The notes: generated by a model not told the origin, from the sequence alone. Positions 1 to 12,140 are shown, counted from the stretch's first letter. The stretch is 64,000 bases of DNA from Macrophomina tecta (GCA_024180945.1 JAKSGN010000005.1:1550001-1614000), one strand, 5' to 3'. Translations and numbers: made by a program.

Positions 1-611
1 TCCACGTCGGAGTGCACATTTTCGCTTCGCTTGCGGCAAAGCTTGTGGCGGTCCGCAGCCTTGCTGACGGGGCAAGATACGTCGGTTAGTTCTGAGGTTG
101 AAGTATCCAAAGAAGGGGACGGTGATGGTCACAGATGAGGGTAAATCCGTTAAGTGAGGAGGAAGAGAGTGTTGAAGCTGCTGTCATTGGTGATAGTAGA
201 ATAACGGGCAGCCGCTGGTGCAGCTTAATTAATACAGCACACAGAACCGTTCGTATTCGAGCAAGATGCCATTGTGGGATTGAAATAATTAGTGAGAGAT
301 TCAACACGTGTGGTCTAAGGAATCACATCTTGGGTTGTATGAAAAAAGGCCAGGAACAACGACTGAAATGAATGCATCTTCGGATACCAATTAGATTCTC
401 AGACTGCTCACCTGTGAATAGGCTTTGGTCAACACACATATCCTTGTCCAACCCATCTCCATTTACTCAAACTACCTTCCAGAAATATGGCCAGCAATGC
501 CCCTCAGTCAGCAAACTTCATCTGCATCACCAACACGATCCATCACTTGCAGAGCAAGCGACTTACTGAACGATGCCCAACATCCCGTTCCACTCCTGTC
601 CACTCACCACT
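1..611. other. No gene recognised (3' flank of P450)
   Basis: Only short unrelated reading frames occur here, with no domain, splice pattern or RNA structure that I recognise. It lies downstream of the minus-strand P450 and should hold that gene's 3' UTR. Confidence 0.5.
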
Positions 612-2472
612 TCATTCGACCCTCTTCCTCAACACGACCTCCAACCGCGGGTTCGTCACCGTAAACGTGTCTCTCCACCCGCGCTCAAACCGGTCCGCCT
701 CGGCCTCCGCCCGCGCGACCTCGACATCGAACCTCGTCACCACGGCCGCCACGACCGCGCGCATCTCCGCATACGCGACCGCCTTCCCCGCACACGCATA
801 CGCGCCGCGCGAGAAGGGCGCGAACGGCGCCCTCTCGTCGGTGACGTCGATGCCCAACTCGGCGAACCGCTCCGGGCGAAACGCGTCCGCGTCGGGGCCC
901 CAGAAGCGCGGGTCGCGGTGCAGCGCCCACGTCGGGACGGCGACGAGCGTGTGGGCCGGGATGAAGACGCCGCCCGGGCTGCCTCTGCTTTCGTTGCCGT
1001 GGGCGGGGACGGTGATGCCACTCGCCGGCGTCTCGCGCACCAGGGCGCCGCAGACGGGCGGCCGGAGGCGGAGGGCTTCGTTGAGGACGGCGTCGAGGTA
1101 GCGGCACGACGCGAGGGAGCGGGCGGAGGTGTCGGGCAGGGCGGCGAGCGCGGCGCGGAGAGTGGAGAGGGCGGAGGGCGAGCGGGAGAGGTGGTAGAGA
1201 GCGGTGGTGATGGCGGAAGAGGTGGTGTCGGAGCCGGCGATGATGAGGAGGACGGAGTCGCTGAGGAGGGAGGCGTGCGTTTGTCGTTTTGTGGGGCTGC
1301 TGGAGGAGGAGGACGAGGACGAAGACGAGGCGTTGTGGATGAAGCTGTGGACTAGCCAGCTGGCCATGTCGGTGTGGTGGGAGGTGGATGAGTTGAACTT
1401 CTGATAATGCAGGGGTTAGCGGGGTGGGAGGGCTGGCTGTGCAGGTGGGCGGGTGAACGGACTTGTTGTTTTTGCTTCATGGTATGGTGGCACCATTGGT
1501 GGAAGGCGGCTAAGGGGTTGGACAGGTTCATTTGGATTATCATCTTGATGAGCCAGGGCACCGGACCCAGGATGCCGAATAATTTGATCATTTCGTGCAG
1601 GGTTTCAACGGAGGTAGTCTGGCCGTCTATTTCAACAATGCTTTGTCCACGTTTGACCATGCCGAAGTCTTGATTGTAAGCAACGCGGCCCATGGCGTCA
1701 AATGTGAAGTAGCTGATCCAGTCCGTAAGGTTGATTGGTGTGCCAGAACGCTCATCGAAAGCTTTGATCAAGTTGTCGACCACTTCTTGAATGCGCGGCT
1801 CGTAATCAGCGAGAGCTGCGGGAATGTCAGAACATGCGTTGATAATAGTTTTGCCGGCATCTTACCTTTGCTGCTGAACCCCCTGTCGAGGATCCGTCGG
1901 CGAAAGGAGTGAAGAGAAGGATCGCGGAGGAGAAAGACAGACTTGTCTTCCTCTTTCATCATGATATCATGGTCATACCAGGGTCCTTTTGTGCATTGAG
2001 ACCTTGCACCGTAAAGTATAGGGATTGCGTTCGGATTCAGGATGGAGATTTCTCTTGGGCCTGTACGGACGTAGTCTCCATACTGCTGGTGCATTGCCCT
2101 GATGTCAGTTGCAAGCCGGATATTGCTCTTGATAGCCAGGCGCGCGCGGTAGAAATTGGTGACTGCAGCCTGCCACGGGCCTGGAAACCCGCGGATAGGT
2201 GATAAGAGGAGACGATACAACACGGTGCTGCCGAAGAAGCCGAGTAAGAAGGCGGTTGAGATTGACAAGGTCTGGATGACGGCTAGAATTGTGTCATTGC
2301 CGCGCAGGAGCATTGAGAAAGCGCAGATGAGAGAGAAACACCATAGGCCTGCGATTCGCCAGCCATAGTTATCCAGGTACAGATGAAACGTCGCTAAATG
2401 CAAGGCTACTCCGAGTAACGCTGAATTCAAGGCCAAGGCTGTCGGGAAGTACGAGCCTGAGATAGCATCCAT
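612..2472 (-). CDS. Microsomal cytochrome P450 monooxygenase
   Basis: Haem-thiolate oxygenase of unknown substrate, expected in the ER membrane with an NADPH-P450 reductase partner. Exons on the minus strand are 2472-1866, 1815-1463 and 1400-612 (582 aa); introns of 50 and 62 bp keep frame. Visible elements: several hydrophobic N-terminal segments, the hinge RGFPGP near residue 93, the oxygen-binding I-helix motif AGSDTT at 375-380, the K-helix ExxR (EALR, 428-431), a PERF segment and the haem loop FSRGAYACAG with ligand Cys523. The haem loop has Tyr where most P450s have Arg; related fungal P450s of the tryprostatin-hydroxylase type show similar loops, so I think it is functional. A serine run of about a dozen residues lies before the I helix. 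Start chosen at 2472 because it opens directly into the membrane segments; an in-frame ATG at 2604 is the alternative. No PKS or NRPS is nearby, so a secondary-metabolite role is not supported. Confidence 0.88.
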
Positions 2473-2956
2473 GGCATACAGATGCAGTTTTCTGATTTTC
2501 TGGGGAGATAGGAACCAAGGTAGAGTTCCTGCAAACAAGCAGCGGGCCATTGAGCTTTTGAACCTTTCAATGTTCGTTCGCCTGCTCCACCAAAACCGAT
2601 CCAAGAAGCGAAAACGCCACGGATTATGTGAGAAATTAGCTCCATGTTTTCCCGGGCAATAAAGCGGTCAGTGTCGGCCTGCAGAACGCGGCTATCACAA
2701 AAAAAAAAAAATAGATCCTGACAAGGTAAATGTTCAGTAACGTGACCAAGAAGCTGTGGGCTGGACACTTGGCAACTACCCGAAGAAACATCAACCTTAG
2801 CCTGAGTCGAAACCCTCGTTCAGACCGGTATATAAATAGTCAATCCCAGTAGACACCGGGAAAAAGCGTCACTTCCCAATGTTGTACGAATTGCGATGGG
2901 AAATACCAAGCCGTGTTCTTTCTTAACGTCTAACTTCCCTCCTCCTTCACCGCCAC
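2473..2956. other. P450 upstream region
   Basis: Intergenic DNA between the P450 start and the GH51 stop. It contains an A13 run (2699-2711) and the TATA-like string TATATAAATAG at 2829-2839. On the minus strand this reads CTATTTATATA, about 360 bp before the chosen P450 ATG, so its use is uncertain. Confidence 0.4.
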
Positions 2957-5294
2957 TCAGCTCGTCACCAACACAGCCACACTCCACGCCGGCAACTCCA
3001 GCGCAAACGTCCCGTTGCCTCCACTCGGTGTGCTCTTGACCGGCTGCACGACCTCCCCGGCCGTATCGCTATTCTCCGCCCTCTGCGCGCCCGACAACGT
3101 CGTCAGCGTCCCCGCCGCGGCTCCCGCCACACTCACGCTCACATTCTGCGCATTCGCACCATAGTTCGCCAACTTGACATACGTCGCGCTGGAATCCGCC
3201 GACGCGCTCCAATACACCGGCCCGAACGCCGAATCCGAGGCAATCGCCCGCGTCTCCGTGCCCCAGTTCTGCGCGAACATCTGCTGGACGTAGTAGCTCG
3301 TGCTCCTGACGACGCCGTCGGGGGCCTGCGTGAAGCCGATGAGGTCGGGGGTCCACTGCGTGCTGTTGAAGAGCTGCAGGAGCGGGGCGTACGTGCTCAT
3401 GAGGACGACGTCGGCGTTGCGCTCGAAGCCGATCATGTAGACGGCTTCGGCGACGGAGCACGCCATGAAGGGGAGGATGTTGCGCGTGCCGCTGGCGTCC
3501 GAGTAGCACGAGAACTCGCCGACGAAGATGGGCTGCGAGCGGTTGTAGTGGTCGAATTGCGAGAAGCTGGCGACGAGGTCGGTCTCGGAGGCGTACGTGT
3601 GGTAGTCCTGCATGACGCCGGCCGGGAGGGGAGATGGGAGGCAGGAGGCGTCCGCAGCGGAGGCAATGATGGTTATGTCCGGGTATGCCGCGTGGATTGC
3701 GTTGTAATAGATGGTGAAGCGCTCCGGATAGCTTTCGCAGCCGCCGCCTGGAGGTGGGAGATTGAGTCAGTACGATTGTGCTACCGGCGAGGACGGCTAT
3801 GCAACGTACCCAGATAGTCTTCGTTACCAATCTCAACATGTGTGAGGTTGAACGGGCTCGAATATCCCAAAGAAGCGCGCAGCGAGCCGTAGGTGGAGGA
3901 GGCGTCGCCCAGCAGGAACTTCGTGCACCAAAGTTATCAGCATTGTCCAAAGCTGGGGCCGGGGGAAATATACCTCCAATTCATTCAGAACCTCGTCGAC
4001 ATACGGTGTGAGCGCGTCGCCAGTGATGGGCGTATTGCCGCCGGACTCCAATGCGAAGCCATCCCAGACTCCAAGAATGGGAGCAAGACCCATATCCTCG
4101 CACCATTCCATGTACTCTATCAGACCTGTGCTAAGCATTAGTGAGATACTTTACAGGCTCGGCAGAACGCATACCGAGCTCATCGGTATTGGGGTAGCCC
4201 CAGGTGCCTGGCTTTCAGTCAGTACGTGATCCAGCAAACACAAGGTGGACGATTGAGGGTGATGGTTACAGACCCTGGCGGCCTGGGCGATCTTGCAGCG
4301 GCCCAATTGTCTCGTTCCACTTCCAACGATTATCCTCGCTATATCCTTCTCTGAGAAACGATTAGTCGTATCCCACACCCGCTACAGAAGAAGCCAAAAC
4401 ACACAGGTTATTACCACCAGGGAAGCGCAGGAAGCTTCCTCCAACATCATTTAAAACATTGGCAATGGATGGCTTCAACCCATTGGGCCGCGACTTGAAG
4501 GTCGTCGGATACAAGGTAATGAGATCGAAATGCAGAGTGGAACCGGCGGTGCTCTCGCCGTCGAACGTGAGGGTCCAGAGGTTGTTACCGTCGGGAGCCT
4601 GGTCGCTCTCGAAGCTGGTCTCGTAGTAGCTATAGGCGCTCGAGTTGCTGGAGATGCCAGAAATCGTCGTACTGGCATATTCGATTCCGGTGTAGTTGCC
4701 CACAAGCCTGATGGTGACGTTGCCGGAGTAATCGCCCTTGACGAAGAACGAGGTGGAGTATTGATCCGCATTTACCGGCACGCCCCAATAGCCTTCATTG
4801 CTGAATCCAACGTCGCCAGTCGTGCCGTCTGGGACTGCAACGGCCAACGAGTAGGGAATGGCCGTGGACAGAGGGTTGTCGGAGTCAACCGTCAGGTCGA
4901 CGTCGCCCACGGCAGCGTACGCGGTCAAGTTCTGGTCATTGCCTTGGAAGCCATTGTTGCGGAGAAGCTGGCCGTGGATGCCGCCATCACCGGAGTGGTT
5001 GATGTCCTGGGACGTTCAGTCATACATTCGGATGTTGCAGGGGGGGGGGGGCCCTCAAGCCCTGGCTGCGCGAAGGACTCCAATGCGGAGCAGCCAGTGG
5101 AAGGACCTTGATGCAACAATGCGGGGAGAGACCAGGGCCGGGACTTGGTCACTTACCTCGAACATGAAGCCATACATCAATGGCGAAGTCGCATTGCCGC
5201 TGCTTGTGGAAACGGTCAAGGTGAGTGCCTCAACACACCCAAAGGCCGAAGCCACTGCCGCCAGGCGGAGGGCAGCTGAGAAGAGCCGCGGCAT
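2957..5294 (-). CDS. Secreted alpha-L-arabinofuranosidase, GH51
   Basis: Releases terminal alpha-L-arabinofuranosyl residues from arabinan and arabinoxylan outside the cell by a retaining mechanism. Exons: 5294-5157, 5006-4405, 4350-4274, 4207-4175, 4125-3974, 3918-3810, 3747-2957 (633 aa, the usual length for fungal GH51). A signal peptide occupies about residues 1-23. The conserved [11 protein letters not shown] segment is restored across intron 1. FPGGNNLEG spans intron 2, and [13 protein letters not shown] follows in exons 3 and 4. Acid/base Glu367 lies in IGNEDY and nucleophile Glu448 in VGEFS. The last exon carries the C-terminal beta-sandwich. Intron 1 (150 bp) contains a G12 run at 5040-5051. 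A TATA box lies 104 nt upstream of the ATG. With the GH127 enzyme at 12141-14527 it suggests arabinoside use. No lesion seen. Confidence 0.95.
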
Positions 5295-5397
5295 GGTGGC
5301 TACGGGAATGCAGGAGCGGCAGGATCTTTGTTTCGGCCTGTGGCTGGGGCGAGCGTTGCGAGGAGCAAGCCAGGACGCGTCGCAGCGCGTGGCCGTC

Positions 5398-5403
5398 TTT
5401 ATA
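5398..5403 (-). promoter_or_regulatory. Probable TATA box of the GH51 gene
   Basis: The minus strand reads CTATAAAG here, 104 nt upstream of the GH51 ATG, a plausible distance for a fungal core promoter with a short 5' UTR. The assignment rests on motif and position only. Confidence 0.5.
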
Positions 5404-5632
5404 GCTGTGGCACACGGCCGCAGAGCGCTCTATCCAGTGCTCCATGCTGGTGAAAGTACGCAAGACAGCATGCGGCATGATTGGTGGACGGAAATGGAGC
5501 AAGGTACATACCTGGGCCATCACGAGGGCCCAATTGCGGGGCCGGCGGAGGGACTCTCAGCAGGAAGAAGCGGCGAGGCGATGCGAAGATCAGGAGAGGA
5601 CGCGGCTCGTAGACACGAAAGTCGGCGTACGC

Positions 5633-5638
5633 GGCTAA
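5633..5638 (+). promoter_or_regulatory. GGCTAA motif upstream of GH51
   Basis: GGCTAA is the core recognised by XlnR-type activators of hemicellulase genes in filamentous fungi. It lies about 340 bp upstream of the GH51 ATG. A single six-base match is weak evidence, because such cores recur by chance. Confidence 0.25.
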
Positions 5639-6975
5639 TGGGCTGGGTGGGCACGTAGTGGGTTTCCCGAAGCAGGAACAGAGTGGTATTGGACGGGGCA
5701 GCGGCAGCGAAGAGGGGTACGCGTTGGGCTTTCTTGGTTCGGCAATCCCGCACAATGCCCCGGCCTGCCTCATGCTCGCACCCGTCCAAAACCCACCGGA
5801 GTGAGTGTCGCAATGGGCCCGCTCGCCCCACGGGGGAGTCAGTGGCGCGCAATCAAGCCTGCGGGAGCTGCGCGCCTCACCCGTCGCCGCACCCACCGCC
5901 AATTCCCCGCTTTCCCGTCCTCTGCTGCCCGCTTCTGCGCGTACTCCGCGTAGCCGACGGCTGCCCGGACGGCCTTTACCTCAGCTATTCCTGCCTGCCC
6001 GGGCCGCCCTGGCGTGTGTGCTGGTGAGATCTATATCTCGCCTCGCTTGTTGATGGCCGGCAGCGCCTATTTTTAGCCAGTCTCGCTGGCACCACGTCCG
6101 CAGCCCGGATCTTGGCGGCCACTTTCGCCTGTCTCGGCCGGCTCTCAACCTGTTTGCTGTTGGTTGGGTGGGAGCACAGCCCATTGAGGCATTTTGGCCG
6201 GTGCCTGGCCCATATTCGTAAGTCGCTAGACGCCTGAGCTACTAGGAGCGGGCAGAAACCCCCTCCTCTGTGATGGCTTAGGTCGCACTCGCGACTTGGC
6301 CTCCCGTTCCCCGGTTTCCCGTCTTACTTTGACCTGATATAGGCCCTCGTGCTGCATGTCTGGCCAGGCCGTCTTCCGCGGAAGAGCAGCGATGTCGCCA
6401 GGTGTAGAACGTGCAGGACAAGACGGCTACCCGACGAACGTCATCCGCAAATATGCGCTTTGGCCCTGCATGCACGGCAAAAGGCGACGAAACACTAGTT
6501 ACGAGGAACACGGGTTTATTTCTTTGCCGAGTTGCCCACCTCTTCGAACACTATCTTAAGAGCTCGACCGAGTTTGCTCCATATTCAAGGCTAAATTAAA
6601 TCTAGTTGCCCGGACCCGTCTATGTGCTTCTCCCCATCTCATAGCTGTATCCCCGCCAGCCGCAGTCAATAGTACTCACTCAAGTGGTACCACGTATGAG
6701 AGCTACCTAAGTTTATATGTTGTGTAGGCACCTCTAGAGGCTCTTTGTACGCCTTGGTTTGCAACCCTTCTTTGCCAAAGCACCGCTAAGTAGAGTCCCA
6801 TGCTGGTCCTCGTCGGTGCTAGAGGTCTTCTTGCTTCGAGATCATGATATGTTTCACGAGGAACAATTGCTGAGCAGCGATTAAGATTTCTAAGTCTACC
6901 GAGCAGAGAGAGGGCACCTAAAAGCCCGCTGCGTCCGCTGCTCGATGCCCCACAGCAAACTCCAGAAAGCACCAA

Positions 6976-9777
6976 TCATGCACCATGAGACATGCTGTCA
7001 GTGCAGAGCATGGTGTAGTTCGTGTCTCCAGCTTTGCCCGTGCTGAAGTAATCTTTGCCCACAGCATCCTGCAAAATCTTCTCGAGGGGAGACTTCATCA
7101 GGCCGCAGTCAATCTTGGCGATTGAGGTATAGCCAACGTTTTGGCCATCGTTCCTATGATACGCCCATTTAGCATCGATCCAAGATTTGTCCTTTGCTGG
7201 GTCCACGTATTGGATCCCGGCGAATCCGACCGTGCGGCAGAGACGCCTCTTTTCCGGTCCATGGGGGCACTCGTTCGCATTGCAGCGCCAGCTTTCCCAA
7301 TAGCAACTGAGGTGTGTGGCACCCAGTTGAGCGGCCAGAGCGATGCCGCGGATCATGCCGTCGCGACCATTGGCCGAAGAGTAATTGCTGCTCTCGACCG
7401 AAACGTCCAGGTGTCCATCTTGCTCTTCATCATCCAGATGATAATGCGTGCTGTCGATTTGCACGGTATCGGAATTGCAAGTCGTGTATCCGTTTGCCGC
7501 TCTAAAACGATTGGTCATGGGGTCAGTTGTGTCGCTACTACAGAAAGTACATTGGGTTTCTCACGCGGTGGGGCAAATCTTCTCGAGTGCACTCGTCATG
7601 GACGAGTAGAGAGCAGAGCTGGAGAGCGTGCCAATGTATACGACAGAGCCAGTGCCTGCTTCCACTTTGATCGTCGGAATTCCAGTGGGAGGGGCTGTTG
7701 TGTGTGCCCAGGAGCTTTCTGAAGGAGTGTCCATGCTGTCCACGCACTTGATGGTGACGCCGTCCTCCGTAATGTTGAACACGTCGAAAGAATCCTGCGT
7801 GAGCCTTTTCAGCTTGTCCTCGGCATCCTTAATCTTGTCGCAATCAATCGCAGTATTGTCCTGCAAATGGTATGTCTCCGTGTCGTCATTGATATACGCG
7901 AACTTCGCGTTGATCCAGTGGTTGTCAGGACCCTCGCTCAACTCCAACTCTGGATGACGGTAGCGGACACCAACGAACCCGACCGAGTTGCAAAAGAACT
8001 GTTTGTGCCTCTTCCAGTGGCAATCGGTGTGATCGTACCCATCAGCAGTAGTAGCAGCGGCGGGGCAGTCCTGTATGAATTCCATCCACGAAGCCTCGTA
8101 ACAGCTGTCTCCCGAGGCGCCATCCGCGGCAATCTTAGCAATGCTTTCGATCATGCTGTCGCGATCCTGCCCAGAACTGTACGAGCTGCTCTCCACCACC
8201 AACTCAAGGTGTCCCTTCATCAGTTTCGCAGTGCCGTCGGTTTTGTCGGAGTTCTCACGGTGGAGCCATCCCTGGCCATCAATCCTGACCTTTCTCGTCG
8301 AGCACGCCACGCTTTTGCGATGGTCGGTAGCTTGTGGACAGGCACTCGCAACCGCCCTTGACATTGAGGTATAAAGTGCCGTGCTGCTGAGCGATCCGAA
8401 GTAAACGACAGACCCGGTGCCTGCTTCGACGGTGATCTGGGCAGCTGGACTCAATGCTGCAGTGGAGGGAACGGCACTCGTCAACTCCGATGTCCTCGTC
8501 GTATGACGGTCAGACGAGGCACCTGACTTGGTACTCGACGCGGCGCTCGACGTCACGCTGTTGATGGCAAAGATGTCCTCAATACATGCCGCACCTAGAT
8601 TGTAGCCAGGGTCAAGTGTGCTGTTCCATATCGCGCCCATCTCAGTTGACAGGGTATCGTTGCTCAACTGCGTCTCGCAGTTGATATGCGGTATTAGATT
8701 TTGCCTAGGAGCGGACGTAACATAAAGCACTACCTGGATCATTGACACGTTCGTCGCGATAGAACCATTGCCGAAGGTGTTGTTGGTGTATTGCATGACG
8801 CTGACGGTGTCGATAGTGCTGCACACGGTGGTTTGGTCCTGCTCGTCGTCACCATTCTGCTTAGACAAGCTGACTTCTTGACAGCTATCATTGGTGGCGA
8901 ACTGTGCTATGGTACTGGCGACACTGCTGACCATGGCACCGAGGATATGTTTGTTCCTGTAAAAGCCCATATTGACTGCCAACTGAAGGCTACTCTTCAT
9001 CTTGCTGCCATCGCTCTGGGAAACCACCAAGTCGCCAACAGTCGCGATTGAGCTCTTGCAGTAGGTGTCGTCCAGCACATCGCAGTCAGGGTCTACATCC
9101 TGGTTGCAGAAAACAGCTAAATTTTGCAGCCACGTTAGCCTTGTTCCTTTGTGTGGCTGCGAGATGCAGAAGCATTGAGGGGTTGGTTACTGTCAGGAGG
9201 TGGGCACAGTGTGCTCAGAGCTTTGTAGACTCCTGAATAGAGCGCGGTGCCAGTGAACGTTGCAACCGGTACCGGACTGGTGCCGGCAAGCAACAACACA
9301 TTGGTCTGGGGTGGTGGCGTAGTCGCGGTTGGCTCATCGCCCGAGTCCATAGTGGCTTCGACAGACGATTCGGAAGCATCAGCCGCAGATGCGGCAGAAG
9401 ATTTGGCGGCAAAGAGGGCACTGAATTCATAGGATTTGACGGTTGTAGTGGCGCGTCGCTTCACAATGGTAGAGTGTCCGATAGTCATACTTGGGGCGGG
9501 CGTGATAGTAGCGAAGCGTGGAATCTCTGTACTTATGGCAGGGATGGAGTAGCAGTTGGCGGTACCCTTGACAGCGAGGCATGGGGGCCTGCTAGGAGAG
9601 CTGTAGGTGGCAGAGTCGACTTGGGTGAGGGGACTGCGAGTGTAATGAGCGATTTCTTAAGAGTTTATGTGATGAAACCTACGTATCAGACTCAGCGGCC
9701 TGGACAAGTGGAGTGTCAGGAAGCAAGACCAAGAAGATGGCCATGAAGGCCAGTAGAGGCAGGCGCATCGTGTGCAT
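6976..9777 (-). CDS. Secreted Cys-rich protein with three tandem modules
   Basis: Function unknown. Exons 9777-9683, 9633-9191, 9116-7565 and 7501-6976 join in frame (871 aa; introns 49, 74 and 63 bp). A clear signal peptide occupies roughly residues 1-27 (core LPLLAFMAIFLVLL). After a Ser/Thr/Pro-rich stretch comes a repeating pair of units. Unit A (about 34 aa, core AGTGSVVYFGSLSSTALY ending in CP) occurs at about 144-177, 407-441 and 662-696. Unit B (about 165 aa, 6-8 Cys, with core motifs VESSSYSS, SVGFVGVRY and WINAKFAY) follows each A unit. The first B copy is the most diverged; the third ends the protein. I recall similar C-terminal modules in large fungal GH18 killer-toxin-like chitinases, but no chitinase DxxDxDxE motif or LysM is present. 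That resemblance is from memory and is weak evidence. Secretion and paired cysteines suggest an extracellular role. Confidence 0.85.
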
Positions 9778-10921
9778 CCAACAGGTATTTTTCTGGGCAC
9801 AAGAACGAAAGTGAGTCGCAGAAAGCGAAGGCAGTGGTTCCAGAGAGCGGAGGTGCGACGGAGGAAGAGAGGCTGCATCAAAATTTATGTAGGCAGAGAG
9901 GCGATTTGATGCCGATATTCAACCAGACGTGTTAATGAATGCTTAGACAGTCATAATTGCGGAAGATCTAATCAGGCGCCTCTTTTGGGACTAGCGCACA
10001 TCTGTGAACTCCTCCACTCTACAGACGACCAGTAGATATGGACAGTTTCAGGTGAATGCATCAAATGCTAGGGATTCCAAGGGCAGCCAGAAAACCGCAC
10101 GGGAAATAATCGCGGTCAGTCGGACTGAGATGAAGCCGGTCACAATTTTGCCGGCCCGGGGTGAGATACATTTGTTTGAAAGCAATGGAGGATGCGGCAA
10201 GGCTATAGTGTCTCTAGCTTCGTTATGGAAGTCCGTCATTCTGACCGCCACCAACATCGGGGAGCCGCTACCCAACAGCAACTAGTAGCTATGGAGTGAC
10301 CACAACAGTGCATCGGGAAAGACAATCTGCAGAGCAGTTGGCGCCCACTTGACCGGTGTGAGCCGGCTACAATGAATTCAAATACCGCCGTGAGCAATGC
10401 TTCCTATCGCGGCTAGACGTGAGACTGGAAGTGTTGGAACTGAAACAGCCATCAAGGCGAATTTCACAGTAGGCCTGAAGGCCACTAATCAGGCGCCTCC
10501 TTGATCACGCTGCAACAATCCGTGAACGGTCAACCGCGACGTTGCTACATTCAAGGGGGCCAATAGATTCCGCTCTCTCTCGCTTCGACAAATTGGCCCC
10601 CCGGCCCTTCCGCCTGATAGATAACCCCGTCGACAATCCCCCCCAGCATTTGGCCCCCACCGATCCTCCAAGGTCTCGCGAGCGCAAAGACCACCAATGA
10701 ACACCTGTCCCACCCGATCCTCCATGCAGTGCACTGAAATCCACAATGCGCGAAGACTATCTCTGGCGTCGTATCCGGCAAGTTCCAACCCTAGCGCAAG
10801 CCCTCGAAGAGACCCTTTCCCACCGTCTCTTCGTATATCTCCTTCCTCCAAACCCCCGCCCGCACCCCGGCATCTGCAGACGAGAACAACATCCTCACAC
10901 CTCTCCCTGCCTCGACTAACC
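9778..10921. other. Divergent intergenic region
   Basis: About 1.1 kb separating the minus-strand modular protein from the plus-strand surface protein, so it should hold both promoters. The part just upstream of 10922 is pyrimidine-rich, as in many fungal 5' regions. No other feature recognised. Confidence 0.45.
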
Positions 10922-11890
10922 ATGCTGCCCCCATCCATACATGCACTCTCTTCTCTCTTTTCTCTCCTCCTCCTCTCCACCCTAACCCAGCCTACCCTCG
11001 CTCAATCCACCGACACCAGACCATGCTATTACCCCTCGGGCCAACAATCCACCGACGTCCCCTGCAACAGCACGAGCGACGAAACCTACTGCTGCGCGGC
11101 TGGCTTCATCTGCTTCAGCAATAAGCTCTGCGTCCCCGACCCGAACGGCAGCTCGGCCGGCGCGCCCGACTACAATCGGGGATCGTGCACGGATCCGACG
11201 TGGACGTCTTCTGACTGTCCGCTATTCTGTCGAGGAAGTGCGTATTTTTGTTTTCCTCTTTGACTTAATTTTTTTTTCCCCTCCATGCTTTCCCGCCACA
11301 CGCCCACCCTCCCCGTTCTCTTTTTCTCAGGTACGTTCTAAGACACTGACTAACCTTCCCCAGCCCAATCCGACCGCAGCGGCGGCGCCGCGGTAACCAA
11401 CTGCGAAACGGGCAGCTTCTGCTGCACGTCCGATTCGACGTCCTCGACCGACTGCTGCAGCAACTCGACGCTCATCTTTACGCTGGGCAGCGGCAACATC
11501 CAGACGACGATCGGGGTCGCTGCCTCCAGCACCTCCAGCACCTCTTCGGCGTCCGCCACTTCTTCTCCCACCTCCTCGCATTCCGCAGCAACCACCACCA
11601 CCGGCTCCTCCCCCGCGGCGACGAGTTCGCCAGCTGCTGCCGCTGGGACGGCGGATGACGGGTCCAGCAGCGGACTGTCGTCCGGCGCGAAGGCAGGGAT
11701 CGGCGTCGGAGTGGGCGTGGGCGGTGCGGCGGTGCTAGCGGCGCTGGGTGTGTTCTGGGTGGTGCGGAGGAAGAAGGCGGCGCGGCAAGAGCGGGCGCAA
11801 ACTGCGCCGTCGCCGCAGCAGCAGCTTTTCGAGGCGGATGCGACGCCGATGGCGCCGGTGGAGCTGGCGGGGCATTGGCAGCAGAAGTGA
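10922..11890 (+). CDS. Small Cys-rich membrane-anchored surface protein
   Basis: Unnamed but typical fungal cell-surface architecture. Exons 10922-11237 and 11364-11890 give 280 aa; the 126-bp intron keeps frame. Order: signal peptide (about 1-27, ending TLAQS), a Cys-rich ectodomain with CCAAGFIC and a second cluster FCCTSDSTSSTDCC, a Ser/Thr/Ala-rich linker, one transmembrane helix (about 216-239, Gly/Val-rich), then a basic stop-transfer RRKK and a short cytosolic tail. This plan recalls wall-stress sensors and Mid2-like proteins, but no named domain can be assigned. The start at 10922 is chosen because the signal peptide begins there; an in-frame ATG at 10697 is upstream. An AAG repeat begins at the stop codon. 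Confidence 0.8.
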
Positions 11891-11949
11891 AGAAGAAGAA
11901 GAAGAAGAAGAAGAAGAAGAAGAAGAAGAAGAAGAAGAAGAAGAAGAAG
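11890..11949 (+). repeat. AAG trinucleotide microsatellite, about 20 units
   Basis: Sixty bases of uninterrupted AAG/GAA repeat start at the last base of the TGA stop of the surface-protein gene and so lie in its 3' UTR. The period is 3, so loss of the stop would add a run of lysine or arginine codons rather than a frameshift. Confidence 0.95.
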
Positions 11950-12140
11950 CCGATGATAATGATGACTAAGGATGTTAATTTATTAATCTAAAAAGGTAGG
12001 AAGGAAGGCGGGAACGGGGGCGTGACAGACGTCCCAGTTCCATGAGATTTTTTCAGATCCAACCAACAAACCAGTACGAGGGTGCTTTCTTGCGTCTTTT
12101 CCCCCTTTTGTCGACCATTTTTGCGATTGCCTTAACTCCG

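Larger units (their letters stand above)
5295..6975. other. Intergenic region upstream of GH51
   Basis: About 1.7 kb between the GH51 start and the stop of the next minus-strand gene. Reading frames here are short, overlap on both strands and show no domain or signal peptide. Apart from the two motifs listed, I see nothing in it. Confidence 0.5.

Noticed and set aside
573..1355. Plus-strand frame of 260 codons
   Set aside because: It lies opposite the P450 exon that carries the haem motif, and its Arg/Gly-rich content is typical of a GC-rich shadow frame.
2829..2839. Perfect plus-strand TATA box
   Set aside because: No plus-strand gene follows it; at best it serves the minus-strand P450 in its less canonical reverse reading.
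11748..11969. Frame encoding a poly-Glu protein
   Set aside because: It arises from the AAG microsatellite read in another phase, overlapping the real gene's 3' end.
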